From NCBI GenBank assembly GCA_946894095.1, contig OX335646.2, positions 17,230,077 through 17,294,076 on the forward strand: a stretch of DNA of 64,000 nt. Reading direction: 5' to 3'. This document shows, piece by piece, positions 21,165 through 32,520 of the stretch. This DNA is from Incurvaria masculella (lineage: Eukaryota; Arthropoda; Insecta; Lepidoptera; Incurvariidae). The notes beneath the pieces were generated by a model. It was not told where the DNA came from, ran no database searches, and saw only the letters and a list, made by a program, of their open reading frames with translations. The position numbers were made by a program, and so were the translations under genes. Numbering within the stretch: the stretch's first letter is position 1; each line of letters starts with the position of its first letter.

Positions 21165-21262
21165 ACGCGAAGCCGATGAGAATTTTGGGCGGGCGGCGGC
21201 GGTGGGGGGGGGGGGGGGGGCGGTGGGCGGCGGTGGCGGCGCGAGAAACTTGTTAAGGCGTA
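21165..21262. repeat. GC-rich tract with a 17-G run
   Basis: A run of 17 G residues (21204-21220) follows GGGCGGGCGGCGGCGG and precedes GGTGGGCGGCGGTGG. The strand has strong G-quadruplex potential. The exact run length is likely to be polymorphic or assembly-sensitive. Confidence 0.75.
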
Positions 21263-21520
21263 AGTTACGTAACTGCTGGTATGATATGACTGTGGACCGG
21301 CACCGCGACCGGCGCGTTCACCGCGAGCGCAGCCGTGAGAGTGGCGGTATCCACACTGTCTGACTTGTTTCAGCTAATGGAGAAGGCTGCAGGACCGTTA
21401 GCATGTGTCAGACGGTTAGATAAAAATAGTTTTAGAAGTTTTAATCGAAGGTAATGAATGGAACAAAGAATAGGTCGTATATGTTTTTGAGAAAATGAAT
21501 TTTTGGAATGAACCAATAAA

Positions 21521-21650
21521 CCAAGTAAGTAAGGAAGGGAACCTACAGTTTTACGTGGAATCCGAACCACGCACAGCCTCAACAGCAGGAAAATGGTCAC
21601 CCATCCAGAACCCAACCGCGCTCAGAGGTGCTTACCCAGCTTATCGAATC
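21521..21650 (-). mobile_element. SINE head region with 5S-derived promoter (fragment)
   Basis: On the minus strand: GGTTCTGGATGGGTGACC, GTGGTTCGGATTCCACG and ACTGTAGGTTCCCTTCC, matching the head-tail junction of the 5S-headed SINE at 2012. The tail stops after TTACTTACTTGG, so this is a 3'-truncated or broken copy. Confidence 0.7.
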
Positions 21651-22047
21651 GTGTATATGGCAGACACGGTTAGATATAAATTGTTTCTGAAGTTTTAATC
21701 GATGGTAAATTCCACTTGTTACATATGCCAGCGTAAACTTAATGGACACGTAGCGCCATCTATACGCTACGGGACGGTAATAATGTTGTATGAGAGTTTA
21801 CTTTCTTTGATATTGCTCGGCCATTAGGCTGTTTAGCGTGATGGTATGTATCCTATAGTGAACTCTTTGCATTGGTGTAAATCGCATCTTAATCTGTTCT
21901 GTGGTTACGGAGATTACCTCGAACATGTGGACTCACGTTCTCTTTTATATAAGTAGAGATATATTGTTCGTATGGACCATTTCTTAAATTAACTAAATGA
22001 TAGCATTGAAAGAAAAATTTAGAAAAAATATTATTAGTAAATATGTA
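21651..22047. other. Unassigned, no gene seen
   Basis: AT-rich sequence between a SINE fragment and an 8-bp-TSD MITE. Confidence 0.3.
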
Positions 22048-22055
22048 TTGAAAAC

Positions 22056-22233
22056 GGGTCGCCATCATAAAGTCCAAAAAGCATAAGGTCCAAATCCCAG
22101 AACATCCAAAAGTATGTATTTTTCGTGTGTATAACACAATGCATATAATCTAACCTAACCTAAGCTTATTGAAAATATCCGTATTTATAAGTGTTTTGGA
22201 CGGTATGGGTTTCGGACTTAATGATGCGTCCCC
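22056..22233 (-). mobile_element. Palindromic MITE with 8-bp target duplication, copy 1 (TTAGG-bearing)
   Basis: Starts GGGTCGCCATCATAAAGTCC and ends GGACTTAATGATGCGTCCCC; AAGTCC, AAGGTCCAAA and CCAGAACATCC form the arms. Flanks are TTGAAAAC and TTCAAAAC (7 of 8 identical). The centre has CTAACCTAACCTAA. An 8-bp duplication points to hAT (or P) type mobilisation. Confidence 0.82.
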
Positions 22234-22418
22234 TTCAAAACATAACTTTAGCACAGTTCAATAACAAAAAATACATTAAGATCTAAAAAACGAATATTTA
22301 CATCTAGAATAAAAAGTAATTCGTTTGCGTTGATGCCGGGAAGGTTGGCCAGCCCAAATATCACCGAGCGCAATCGGCGCTTTCCATAACTTGATAGGCC
22401 TCGGCAGCCTATTGTTCT

Positions 22419-22648
22419 GCAGGTCTATTCCGGGCATTCAGTAATCAGGAATCAGGAATCCTGAGTCTATAAAACCGCTTTTGTAGCGGTTTTCAAAGCG
22501 ATTTTCTTTACGAAAATATTCCGGAGCATAGTTTTTTAATCAACCAAGGTTTTCCGTAGAAAAACGCTCTTTGAAAATCGCTATTAAAGCGGTTTTCTAG
22601 ACTCAGGATTCTTGATTCCTGATTACTGAATGCCAGGAATAGACCTGC
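22419..22648. mobile_element. Long-TIR MITE family G, copy 1
   Basis: Arms of about 95 bp: GCAGGTCTATTCC, ATTCAGTAATCAGGAATCA, GGAATCCTGAGTCTA and AAAACCGC, then inverted AGCGGTTTTCTAGACTCAGG to GGAATAGACCTGC. The whole element can fold into one long hairpin. No clear target duplication. Confidence 0.82.
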
Positions 22649-22956
22649 TGGGGTCTCTACAGGGAAGGCAACAACTTTATAATGTTTACTAATATTATTT
22701 GTGTTTTCATCGGTCTCAGCAACCGCGCCGGGCGTTTTTTGAGGTCGACGAATGATGCAGCGAGAGTCAAAGCAAGTTACGTCCCTAACGAGACCTGCGA
22801 CTACGGGACCAACATTATCACATCTGGAAGTTTGCCGTCGTCCCTAATGGATCAGGTCCACAAGGTTCAATATTCATGGTTCTTTAACATTTATTTTATA
22901 ATTTGATTGTACATTGACTGAGTTGAAGTCCCGTTAAAGAATATTATTATTATTAT
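22649..22956. other. Unassigned, no gene seen
   Basis: A 74-codon frame (22682-22906) shows no motif. Ends with an ATT microsatellite (22940-22957) next to the SINE tail. Confidence 0.3.
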
Positions 22957-23274
22957 TTTATGCAACCTGACATGGATAGCTAATACCATGCAAATACCGT
23001 TATGATATGATATGACCTTCCCTTTTTGAGCACGGCTACATTGAACTGAATGGAAACCACCGCTCATTCAAAGGATGGGCGGGCTCAAAGCCTACCACTT
23101 AGTAAGGGCCTACAGTTTTACATGGATTCCGGACCATGGAGCAGCTCGCATTCGTGACGAAATGCACTTACTGAACTCAGAAAGAGAAATAAAGTGGTGC
23201 ATGTCGGGGCGAGGAATTGAACCCTGACCTCTGGAACGCTAGGCCAGTCCCCGCGCCACTAGGCTATGAGCCGT
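22957..23274 (-). mobile_element. SINE with tRNA-derived head (minus, internally deleted tail)
   Basis: The tail starts at GCAACCTGACATGGATAGC. The region matching GGCATGGCACCTAATTCC is missing. The linker CTCAGAAAGAGAAATAAAG and the head end with B-box complement GAATTGAACCC and A-box complement GCGCCACTAGGC. Confidence 0.82.
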
Positions 23275-23881
23275 CACTCATCATGCACACGTCACATCAT
23301 CATTTAGGAAAGTGTGGCGAGAGTCACATCTAGGCATGCAACGAGTCAGGAACCTGATTAACTTCAAGGAACAAAAAACAGACTTTAACCGTAATAATTA
23401 TTGTCAGTTTTCGGATCACGAAAGTGAAAATTTTCAAGATTAGAAATTTTAATAGTAAGAAATATGAAATATCAACCAATTTATAATTATAGCGAGGGTA
23501 TTTCATTTTTAATGCATAATATCTTGAGTATTTCAAGACTTTATTATCTAAACAAGGCGAAGATGTTAAAACTGGTCTAAATACCTACATTAAAATGTTT
23601 TACACGGGTACTTATTTCACTGCGAATCTACGTATAGTTCCGCACTAAAAGTAGCATATGATTTTTCCCATAAAAGGATAAAAGGCTACTTTGCTCAAGT
23701 TACGACATTCTCTTTATTTCTTTGTTGCTTTAAGAGCACTTGTGTTGCCGGGGGGTGGTCCGGTCGAACTTTGTAGGTCAACCATTCTTCGTTGTTTATA
23801 TGTTAAAACATATCATGTAATTCATATCAATAAGATTGTTTTTGCTGGCAATATACAATACAATATCGTACTCTACTTTTT
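23275..23881. other. Unassigned, no gene seen
   Basis: AT-rich. The 97-codon frame 23691-23984 runs into the CGTC element and is not credible. Confidence 0.3.
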
Positions 23882-24083
23882 AGGGTTCCGTACCCAAAGG
23901 GTGAAAACGGATCCCTATCCGCTATCCGTCCGTCCGTCCGTCCGTCCGTCCGTCTGTCACAGGGCTGCATCTCATGAAACGTAATAGGTAGGCAGCTGAA
24001 ATTTGAACAGAATGTGTATTTATTTTGCCGCTATAACAAACTATAGGTACAATAAAAAAAATAAAGAATAAAAAAACGTGATT
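23882..24083 (+). mobile_element. CGTC-microsatellite element, copy 6 (3' truncated)
   Basis: AGGGTTCCGTACCCAAAGGG, seven CCGT-type units, TCACAGGGCTGCATCTCATG and TATTTTGCCGC. It stops at AACGTGATT, where a LINE fragment follows. Confidence 0.85.
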
Positions 24084-24099
24084 GCAAGGAACGTACCCA

Positions 24100-24370
24100 T
24101 TTACCGTCGACATCTCAAAAATAAGAAGCGACCGATGCTCTAGATCCTTCATCTATAGGGTCGGTGAAGTATGGAATGGACTACCTGTCGTGGCATTTCC
24201 CCCAAAGTACAACCTTACATAGGTCCTTCAAATCGGCCTGGTTCAAATAGGTCCGGCAGGCAAGGTTTTCGCAGCCCCCGTGAAAGTTCGAAAGCCCATG
24301 GGCGTCGTTGGGCATCTCTTAAGTGAGGTCGAGCCGTACGTCAAATGCCCCATTAACCTAATGGTTGGTT
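24100..24370 (+). pseudogene. LINE ORF2 C-terminus and 3' UTR remnant
   Basis: A frame from about 24124 reads RSFIYRVGEVWNGLPVVAFP then PKYNLT and a stop at 24220-24222. It resembles the SFI-R---WN-LP--VFP--YNL ending of jockey/CR1-type ORF2 proteins. A frameshift continues into FKSAWF and then the 3' UTR (CCCGTGAAAGT, CCATGGGCGTCGT, GCCCCATTAACC). The same 3' UTR is at 39205-39300. Truncated and dead. Confidence 0.72.
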
Positions 24371-24624
24371 GGTCACTGTAAGCACCAAAACATTAATTCA
24401 GCGAAGACTATTCGATTCCGCATACTTGTACATGTGTCTTGCTCATAAAATGAAATGTCTTCACCTGAAGGACCCGTTCAGGTGGGTAACCAGCGTAAAA
24501 AGTAAGAAAATTTGTGAGGGTATTCGATCAATTCTACATCAATTATAAGCGTGTATGTCATCTTCAGCGCTATTAATTTATATATTTATATATTTTAATA
24601 CATATTGGAATGACATACAGTTTC

Positions 24625-24752
24625 AGTTAAAAAAATAACGAGGTGAACAAATTACATTAAGCATGAATCCCTAGCCCCCAGTATCAAGACACACAGTACT
24701 AATAGAAAATAAGCGAAAGAGAACCTGGCAACGCAAACCTTGTATGAAGATA
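24625..24752 (+). repeat. Direct duplication, unit 1
   Basis: AGTTAAAAAAATAACGAGGTG, GTATCAAGACACA, TAGAAAATAAGCGAAA and TGTATGAAGATA also occur at 24861-24972, 236 bp downstream. Confidence 0.75.
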
Positions 24753-24754
24753 CA

Positions 24755-24858
24755 AATGAATTTGTGGAAAACGGCTCACTCCGGTGTGTCGATGATGTTG
24801 CCCGACGTTTCGGACAAAACGTTTGGTCTATCATCAGCCGTTTGGAAAATGGAAAATG
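24755..24858. other. Insert between duplicated units
   Basis: Contains CCCGACGTTTCGGACAAAAC. The core CCGACGTTTCG recurs (reverse complement) at 60622-60632. Similar motifs occur in retroelement ends, but the class is not certain. Confidence 0.35.
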
Positions 24859-24860
24859 GA

Positions 24861-24972
24861 AGTTAAAAAAATAACGAGGTGCATCAATCCCGTAGGGGGC
24901 AATATCAAGACACAAAGTACCAGTAGAAAATAAGCGAAACAGACACTGGCAATACAAGCTCTGTATGAAGAT
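24861..24972 (+). repeat. Direct duplication, unit 2
   Basis: Second, diverged copy of 24625-24752. Both copies lie in one 155-codon minus-strand frame that I reject as a gene. Confidence 0.75.
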
Positions 24973-26095
24973 ATTTGATTGTGCAAGTACCCAAACTAGG
25001 AAAAGCCTGTCTTTCGTGGCACCTGGTGTGAAGCTCGCTGTTGAAAAAGGAAAAAATGTTAGGTACAAAAATAAAAAAATAAGTCTCGTCACATTATTTT
25101 CCAAAACCTTTGAGTTCATAATAAAAAAAATGCAAATTTTGATAATTCATAATTTACATAAATGTAGGGTATAAAATGATACTAAAAATAAATAGCAGTA
25201 ATAGTACATAAATAATAACAAGACCTTTGACCCTTCAATGCCACTTAATTCAATTTGCATAGGTACTTAAATTATGTATCGATAAAAAAGAGATTTAGTT
25301 CCGATTCGTCGAGTCCAATTTAAGTAAAGCAGGCCGCACTAAGTTTTTTGAGTTGTACCACATTCGTTTTAACACCGCTTTTGATTGACGAGTCACGGAG
25401 AGGCACATGGAAAAAAATTCTGTCTAAATTTTGTATGAAATGAAGGAGCACGATAACGCGATGCCGACCGAGTTTGGTGCGAGGGTGGAGGTAATATGTG
25501 GAGGTGAGTGGCAATAGACAATGTTTGTATGTATATAGATCTGCCGGTCAGAGTATCTTAGTTTCTCGAAACAATAAGGCTACTGGGTAGAATATATGGC
25601 TTTCAAAGTTCGGAAATATGTCGACAAGAATTAAAACACATAAAAACTAATAAAATCAATCAATGTTATATAAAACAATAGAAGGTAGTGGTTCTCTTTT
25701 ATCTAAACTTTTCCTTTAGTGGGTTAAAATCTGGATGAGCTAATAAAACAGAAAAAAATAGGGATTGTCCAGCAAGATGGAAGGGCAACCTCAACCCAGG
25801 CCACCGCTTCCAGCCCACACCAGATGATTTTAGCCGAGTAATTGGACAACATAAATAAAAAGAATAAGGTCAGACAACCAAGTCATAATTTGATGGAAGG
25901 AAAGCTTTTACTATCAGATTAGCCAAGTTAAATAATAATTTATCATGACGCCTGTTATCTGAAAAAGGTTAAATATTATTTGGCACTAAGGTGAATGTAA
26001 TGGTTTAGTCGATGTTATGGAAATTATAGTAAATCATTCAACTATTCATGTGTATGAATACTTCTTGTCCGCAATAACATTTTGATTGAATAGTT
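24973..26095. other. Unassigned, no gene seen
   Basis: AT-rich. No repeat shared with other parts was recognised. Confidence 0.3.
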
Positions 26096-26099
26096 TCTA

Positions 26100-26158
26100 G
26101 GATCTTGGTGACGTAACTTAGAGTGGTTTGACTACCAAAAGTGTAAATAAATTAAATT
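26100..26158 (-). repeat. Host repeat R, copy D (uninterrupted)
   Basis: On the minus strand: TTTATTTACACTTTTGGTAG, TCAAACCACTCTAAG, TTACGTCACCAAGATC. A single CTAAG with no insert makes this an empty-site paralogue of 783 and 10624. Confidence 0.68.
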
Positions 26159-27899
26159 GAAAAAAAAAATATCTTTAAAAGTTTATTGCTTATATGTATA
26201 GTGTTTTCCAAACCTTTTACCAAATGCGAGGAAATAAATAGGCAATGTGATACAAAAAGGTTTTAAACTTTGAACTTTTAATGGGGAGTATATAGGTTTT
26301 GATTATTGTAGATTATTGTAGATCATTATAAAGAACGGAATAGATTATACTTAAATTCGTTTTTTTTATTATCCAATAAAAAAACTAATTTTCATACATT
26401 GTTAAAATTTTAAATATTGAATGGCAGGACCTACATAATATTATTATACCTATTTACACCTATTTGTTAGGACATACTTCTCACCATTTTTTTCAATAAT
26501 CGAATTAATTCTCGATACTGATTAACCCCCTTAAGGCGATAGATTTATACAATATTTCGCAATGTAACAAATAAAAAGACATTAAAGGGATGATAGAATA
26601 ATTTTCGAAATTTCCAAGCATACATTTATTAAAACTGAAAAAAAATATATTTTAAGATGTAATCATGATAAATTCATAAAAACTTGTTCAATTATACAAG
26701 CACCTGCAAGATCTGGCGTGTAGATCGAGCATGGACAGATTTTCGCCCCTCAAATAAAGGCGAAGACAGCATCGTGAATTAATAATCTTTCCGCAGATTG
26801 AATTGTGCCGCCTGGCTCAGGCGTGGATTACGCGCGGGAACCGCCCAGGCCGAATTTCTAGCGCTTTAGGGTTGCTGCGGGGGGTGAGGGGTGAGCGCGG
26901 GGGAGGTGGCAAGCCGGGATTTGGAAGAGATGTGTAGTGGACAATTCATTATTGCATTCGTACTTTAGGCAAGAGATCTACATTTAACTCGCTTAGGTTA
27001 GCGAATAAAAAGATGAATTTTCAGCAGAGCAGCGCAAATTTTTTTTGGATTATAAATTTTAGATAGTTTTACTAGAAACCAGAATGCATTAAAATTATGA
27101 AATTATATTGCTGATTTTTTAAAGTATTACGAGGATTTATGTAATGTTAGGCAGTTCCAAGAAATTTTCCCAGATTTAGAAACTTCGTTCTATTTCAACA
27201 TGCCTACATTATGCTGTGCGAACAACACGAGCAATATTTTCGATTCTTTTCCCGATTTGATTTTCAATTAGTATCACTAAAGTAAGGATAACAACTAGAG
27301 TAAGGTAACAAGGATTATGTATATCTAAGATTTAATTTGCTTAAAACTTGTAAGATAAACTGATTTAGTTTTTTTAAACGAATGCACTAATGAGGTAAAA
27401 GACACAAACAATTTCATACTTACGGACCGATTGCTTAGCGAATGGCTTGCTGTAATAAGTATATGCGCCGTTACGTAATAATTGATATTTTAATGATGAG
27501 CCTTAATTGTAATTTAGACCGATCAATAAAATGTCATGTTTATAATATTTCAACTGAAGTCTTACGAATAAATCACTGTTTTTTATAATAGCGCTCCCAA
27601 TGTAATGTGATACAATAAAGGAGACGCTATTCCCAGTGAACGCCCGAGAACGCTAGGTGTATCCATAGCTACGTGGGTCTTCGCTAGTTCTTGCCGTTGT
27701 TCCTTTGGTACTGTTAATAGTGAGTGCCACATGAACGATGTATTTTTCAGATAGGTACTGAAGCTGTAATGTAGGCTAACCACCCGCAACCGACGCTGCT
27801 AACGTTTCAATACACGCTTGAGACGACAGATAGGCTAATCGGCATATCTCCGGTATGGTACCCTCACTTCCGGATGCACTCGGTATTTTAGCTCGGATT
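26159..27899. other. Unassigned, no gene seen
   Basis: AT-rich except 26800-26920 (GGGGGTGAGGGGTGAGCGCG and GGGGGAGGTGG), a small GC-rich island. Nothing coding recognised. Confidence 0.3.
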
Positions 27900-28330
27900 A
27901 GCTCGTGGTCTAGGATTCGCTCATGGTCTAGGGGCTAGAGGACTTGCCTTTCATCCGAGAGGTCTGGGTTCAAATCCTTGCCCGGTCATGCACCACTTTA
28001 TTTCTCTTTCTGAGTTAGATAAGTTCGCAACGAAATCGTTACGAATGCGAGCTGTTCCATGGTTCGGAACCCACGTCAAACTGTAGGTCCCCTTCCCCTA
28101 CTAGGTGGTAGGATTAAGCCCGCCCGGGTTGGTACCACCGCATTGGATGCAACTATGGTTGAAGCGGCAATGAAAAATTGTCCGTGTTTTCCATCCAGTT
28201 CAATGTAGCCGTGCTCATAAAGGGAAGGTCCTGGCAGTGCACCCAATTCCTTCGGGAATGTGGTGTATTAGGCTAATATCGTAACGGTAGTTGTGTGGTA
28301 TTAGCCATCCATGTCAGGTTGCATATAAAA
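27900..28330 (+). mobile_element. SINE with tRNA-derived head, best preserved copy
   Basis: A box TCATGGTCTAGGGGC and B box GGGTTCAAATCC (27967-27978), then CACTTTATTTCTCTTTCTGA, TGGTTCGGAACCCACG and the full common tail to GCCATCCATGTCAGGTTGCA and A residues. The start is doubled (TCGTGGTCTAGG then TCATGGTCTAGG), which may mark a short 5' duplication. Confidence 0.9.
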
Positions 28331-29435
28331 AAACATAATACATCTCTCCTTCCATGTATCCGCGGCTGGATCGGCCGGCGCAACTTCTAATGTTTGCACT
28401 TCTATGTAATTCTCCAGACTATCACCGGGGGTGTCTTCAGTCCTCACTCTCCAGGTACCTTACAATCATAAATAAACTTTGAAAAAGTTTTTCTATCATA
28501 GTGTTCCTAATGATGTTTTTCTACATCTCGTCATCGATAAATAATCTTAAAAGCTAGTTTTTCAAGGCGTCGTCGTCGCGAGCTTGCCTCACTGATGTCC
28601 CGAGCAACGACGCCGATCCTGAGCGTTAACTGTCTCGTAAAAGGCTGGCTTGTTAGCTTGTATAGCACGCAGTAACGTTATCGCATAGCGTTATAAACGA
28701 GTTATGTTATCTGCTCGGCTTTGTCATCCTGCGCGTCGGCGGGTGTGGGGGCGTTTTATTGAGGACTTACAGCTCTAAGGTTCCAATGCTCTGATGGACT
28801 CAATTAGATGGTAAAGTATCGAATATTTAACGGTCACTAAAGTGGCAACCATATACTTGCAAGTTAGACTATGGGTAAAAAGATGGTACGCAAAACTAAT
28901 AATTAGTAAAATCGCAATACGGAATAGAGGTCTTGGATGTTTTTATACAAATCTAGTCTGCGAAGAGTTTGAGCAAGAAGATGAGGTCATTTAATTAGTT
29001 TTTTTGAGTCGATGCGTTAACAAGATGATCGATTTTATATTATTGCTCCTAAGAAAAGTTAATCGTCCATGTAGCTGACGGGAAGCAAATCAAATCGAAT
29101 CAAAATATTTGTATTCGCAGTGACAATGTTAAAAACAATTTGTATAAGAGATTATAACATTGCTACAAATCATGTGAATTCGTCATTTTACACAATACTC
29201 TTAAAATGGATTAAATCATAAAAAAATCGTCTAGCAGCCAAGTTCTTTCTCTTTTGTACTTCTGACTCATGAAAGCGAAAACGAGAAGTCCTCGTGTTCA
29301 GTTTTATCAAACTTTATACTCATTTCATACTCGACGACGATAAATACTAAGAATTTTATACTATACATTCTGTGTACTTTATCGGATTAAACATTTTAAT
29401 CTGAATCAGCACTCTATCTAGAAAAAATATGCCTA
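28331..29435. other. Unassigned; small LINE-tail-like piece
   Basis: 29090-29140 (GCAAATCAAATCGAATC, ATTTGTATTCGCAGTGAC) resembles LINE 3' ends. The rest is unassigned. Confidence 0.35.
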
Positions 29436-29439
29436 CTTT

Positions 29440-29677
29440 TTTCTGTATATAGTTCGACAGAAGCGAACACAAGAATGTCTCATCTTTGCCTTCATGAGTA
29501 GACCCCCTGGACCTGGACAAGGACGTAGGCTACCTTTTGTGGCGAAAATTAAACTCGAAGGGAGTGAAATATGGGTTGAAAATTTGTATGGGGAACTCAT
29601 CCAGGAAATAATTCAGACCGACATTAGTCCAAAACGACATTGATCCGAGCAGAGCCCGGTACCTCAGCTAGTATTTG
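29440..29677 (-). repeat. Interspersed repeat E, copy 2 (minus)
   Basis: Reverse complement reads CTAGCTGAGGTACCGGGCTC, TGCTCGGATCAATGTCGTT, GGTCTGAATTATTTCCTGGA, then further sequence (TTCGCCACAAAAGGTAGCC) absent from the shorter copy at 16492. Confidence 0.68.
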
Positions 29678-30325
29678 ATAAGCGACATATACCTTTGAAT
29701 ACTTAATCACCAATGTTATATTTTCCCAAAAACATTTCTTGCAATAAATGAAGAAATATTGATACGTAACAAAATAAATAATTTCTTATCAGAATACTAA
29801 TGTTATTTGGAAATGACAATGACCAAAATAAAACCAGAGGCAAAGTTGTGAGTTGGTAGTAATTGGAAAGTGTGAACGTGGCTTGATTTTTTTATTAATA
29901 AAAGATATTTTCGTGTTTATATTATAACTAAATAAAAAAAAACTGTATAAAGTCTAATCTAAATTGGATGGCAAAAAAATATCGTTTGACACTTAGATGA
30001 TTCCTTTTTCATCTAAGGTTTGACAGAGTTATAACCTCCGGGATTGACGTTGGGGTTTATTTTCTTCATAGAAGTAAAGAAAACAAAACTAGTGGTAGTA
30101 AGTAACCCGACTTCTACAACCCCCATTTTTTTATTAAATGATGAAAGATCTCATTTAGTAATATTTTGAATAATGTTATTTACTTAAATAGTAATTTTCA
30201 TTTCAATTTTTTTTTCTTACTAAAAAAAATTTTTCCCGATCAATGGGGGATTTTTTTATGTGGTAACTCTTGAAAGACAGTGGTGCTCTCAGCCATGCGC
30301 AAAATAAGCTATGTGGGACTATACG
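29678..30325. other. Unassigned, no gene seen
   Basis: AT-rich with A and T homopolymers. Confidence 0.3.
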
Positions 30326-30329
30326 TCGA

Positions 30330-30485
30330 CGCATTTTCATACAAATCGGAAGTCCGAGTTTGACTTTGCCAGCTTGAAGAAGTAAAACCATGGAATATCT
30401 AGTGAAAACTTGTATGGAGTTGGACGTTTTTACGTAACTTGGAAGTACCGTTCATGCCAATTTAGGTGACAACTGGAACTAGCAG
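30330..30485. mobile_element. MITE family D, copy 2
   Basis: GTCCGAGTTTGAC, GAAGAAGTAAAACCATGGAA and GCCAATTTAGGTGACAACTG match family D at 4426 (reverse orientation) and 45065. The left boundary is uncertain. Confidence 0.6.
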
Positions 30486-32079
30486 CTCACATCAGCAAGT
30501 TATCGCACATCAGTGACAGATGGATGATTATGACCTGTGATTATCACACATCGTCCTTTTTTGAGGATGCTATAATAGAGATGGAAGTTTTCTTATGACG
30601 GCGCCATCTATGATATGATGTGACTAACATTTTTATTTCTAAATTATGGCCTCGCAATTAAAGTCTGGCAGTTTCATTTACCGAAAATTTTCTTTTACAT
30701 GATTAATGCAGGTTGTTGGCAATTTTCTCGCAGCTATCTGACCTAACTTTGATAAAAAATATTCAATAACTATTAACAGGCATAGATCACAAGCTGCGAA
30801 GGGATGAAGCGTTAAGTACAGGGGGGAGAGTTGTGAATATCCCACCCAATGATATCACGTCATATTCGTTTCAAAACTTTGTTAATTAATTCTCGTTTCT
30901 CGTACATCAAATACACAACATTTCCGTACAGCACATAATATCACACCTACCTTCAAGATTTTAAAATTTCATTACACTGCGCTCCCCGGTGCTTATTTAC
31001 AGAAACTTATTTTTTCTGTCTCCATTCTAATTATTTTTGGTCTACAATAATCGAAAGTATAACTACTTCAATATCTAATAATAGCCCCAGACCCAAGTGT
31101 ATGAAGTTGCTAACACATGTAGGTATGTGAATATATCTTTTGATAGCCGTCCGAGTCGCCTTAGGCTAAAAGTCGGTCTCGCAGATAGAGGCCAGCGGGG
31201 ATGAAAGTGGGCCGTATAAAATAAATTGTCGGGACGAGCAATAAAAATGTTTCATAAAAATGCCGTAAATGTAGAAAGCACATTATTCTTTATTGTCCCT
31301 GCCTCTTTTTCAATCCCGCGGGCCCGGCCGATATAAATAACTAGTTGGTGCAGCTTTACCGACACACGCCTCGTGTGAAAAGTACTTGCGCTTTCTGGTG
31401 AAAATCAAGAATATGCATTCAAGAAACAACGGTTGAAAGACGCGATATACATTTAAGGCCACCTGAAATATGTGATCATTAATAAAAAAACTTTAATTAT
31501 AATTTTTTTTAAAATAGCTTAACTCATATTATATGTACGTAAACAATGCAGCACAAATAGCTTCCCTTTATAATTTATGTTTTTATTTAAGATCGAAATA
31601 ACAGTTAGTACTAATTAGCTGTAACATTTAAACATTTAATGTTTTTTTTTGGTAATAGATCTAAGTTTATGTTGCTTCTTCTTCCAATGGGGTGTATTTA
31701 AAGCGAAGGATATCACTTTAATTTAATGCAAGAATACAATGTGATTTAGTTTTTGACTGGTACGAGTTGTACGTTACCTACCTGAAAACTAATAAATATA
31801 TTGTATTTATGCACAATATAAAAGGGAAGACAATACGAAAATATTTGATGCCGTTTTTTTTCAAAAATATTAAGTTCAGCCCGAGCTGAATAGAGTATAA
31901 TACCAGAACCAACTTCATTGACGACAGAAAATTAAGTTGACAAGTACCGCATGTTTTGCAGCAAAAACGCCACAGCGCAGGGTCGATAGGTATTTAAAAT
32001 CAGCACCATTCCAAGAAAGGGACAACCTTTTGCTTCCAGGCAGGTGTAACATTTTGCCTAAAGATAACGGTGAGCGCGT
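30486..32079. other. Unassigned, no gene seen
   Basis: Mostly AT-rich. No shared repeat or convincing frame. Confidence 0.3.
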
Positions 32080-32520
32080 TCACGTCTTTGGACACTCGTC
32101 CTGGGTGTAGTCCCGCTTTGTCACAATCGCCTGCTCGTGCCGAATCAGCGGCGTCAGAAACGTCGCGGTGGGCGATGGAGAGAGATGCGGTATCAATGAG
32201 GGGGCAACACTCAGCAGATGGTTAGGTGCAGCCTTGGCGTCGACGGCGATCATCGCGATGCTAGCCAAGATGGCGAAACGGCACTTGCGAGTAGGCGGTG
32301 TTGGCGGGAGATTTTTCGGCCGCAAAGGGCCAGAGGGGATAGTGGCGAGGCCAACGATGGGGCGAGGGCGCTTGTGTTAGCTTCGGACGGAACAAGTCGC
32401 GGTCAGCACTGTGCCTGATGATGAAGGAGTGGTTCGCTCTGTCATTGATGGCTGCAGTGCTGGTTCTAGCCACTAGGCTGCAAACTGGTGGCGCCGCCAT
32501 CATTATGTTAACTCTGTTCT
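32080..32520. other. GC-rich segment with overlapping open frames, unidentified
   Basis: Four frames of 66-81 codons overlap on both strands here, as expected of GC-rich DNA with few stops. None shows a domain, and no splice or start pattern stands out. It may be part of an unidentified transposon or a regulatory island. Confidence 0.3.

Noticed and set aside
24652..25119. 155-codon minus-strand open frame
   Set aside because: It spans two copies of a local direct duplication read in different frames plus an insert; hydrophobic composition comes from AT-rich sequence, and no domain or splice pattern is visible.
27917..27985. tRNA genes at SINE heads (also 9633, 23210-23274, 60200-60272)
   Set aside because: A and B boxes are present but I see no intact cloverleaf, and each is followed by the common SINE tail.
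32080..32503. Cluster of four overlapping frames
   Set aside because: Multiple overlapping open frames follow from GC-rich sequence; no domain could be recognised in any.
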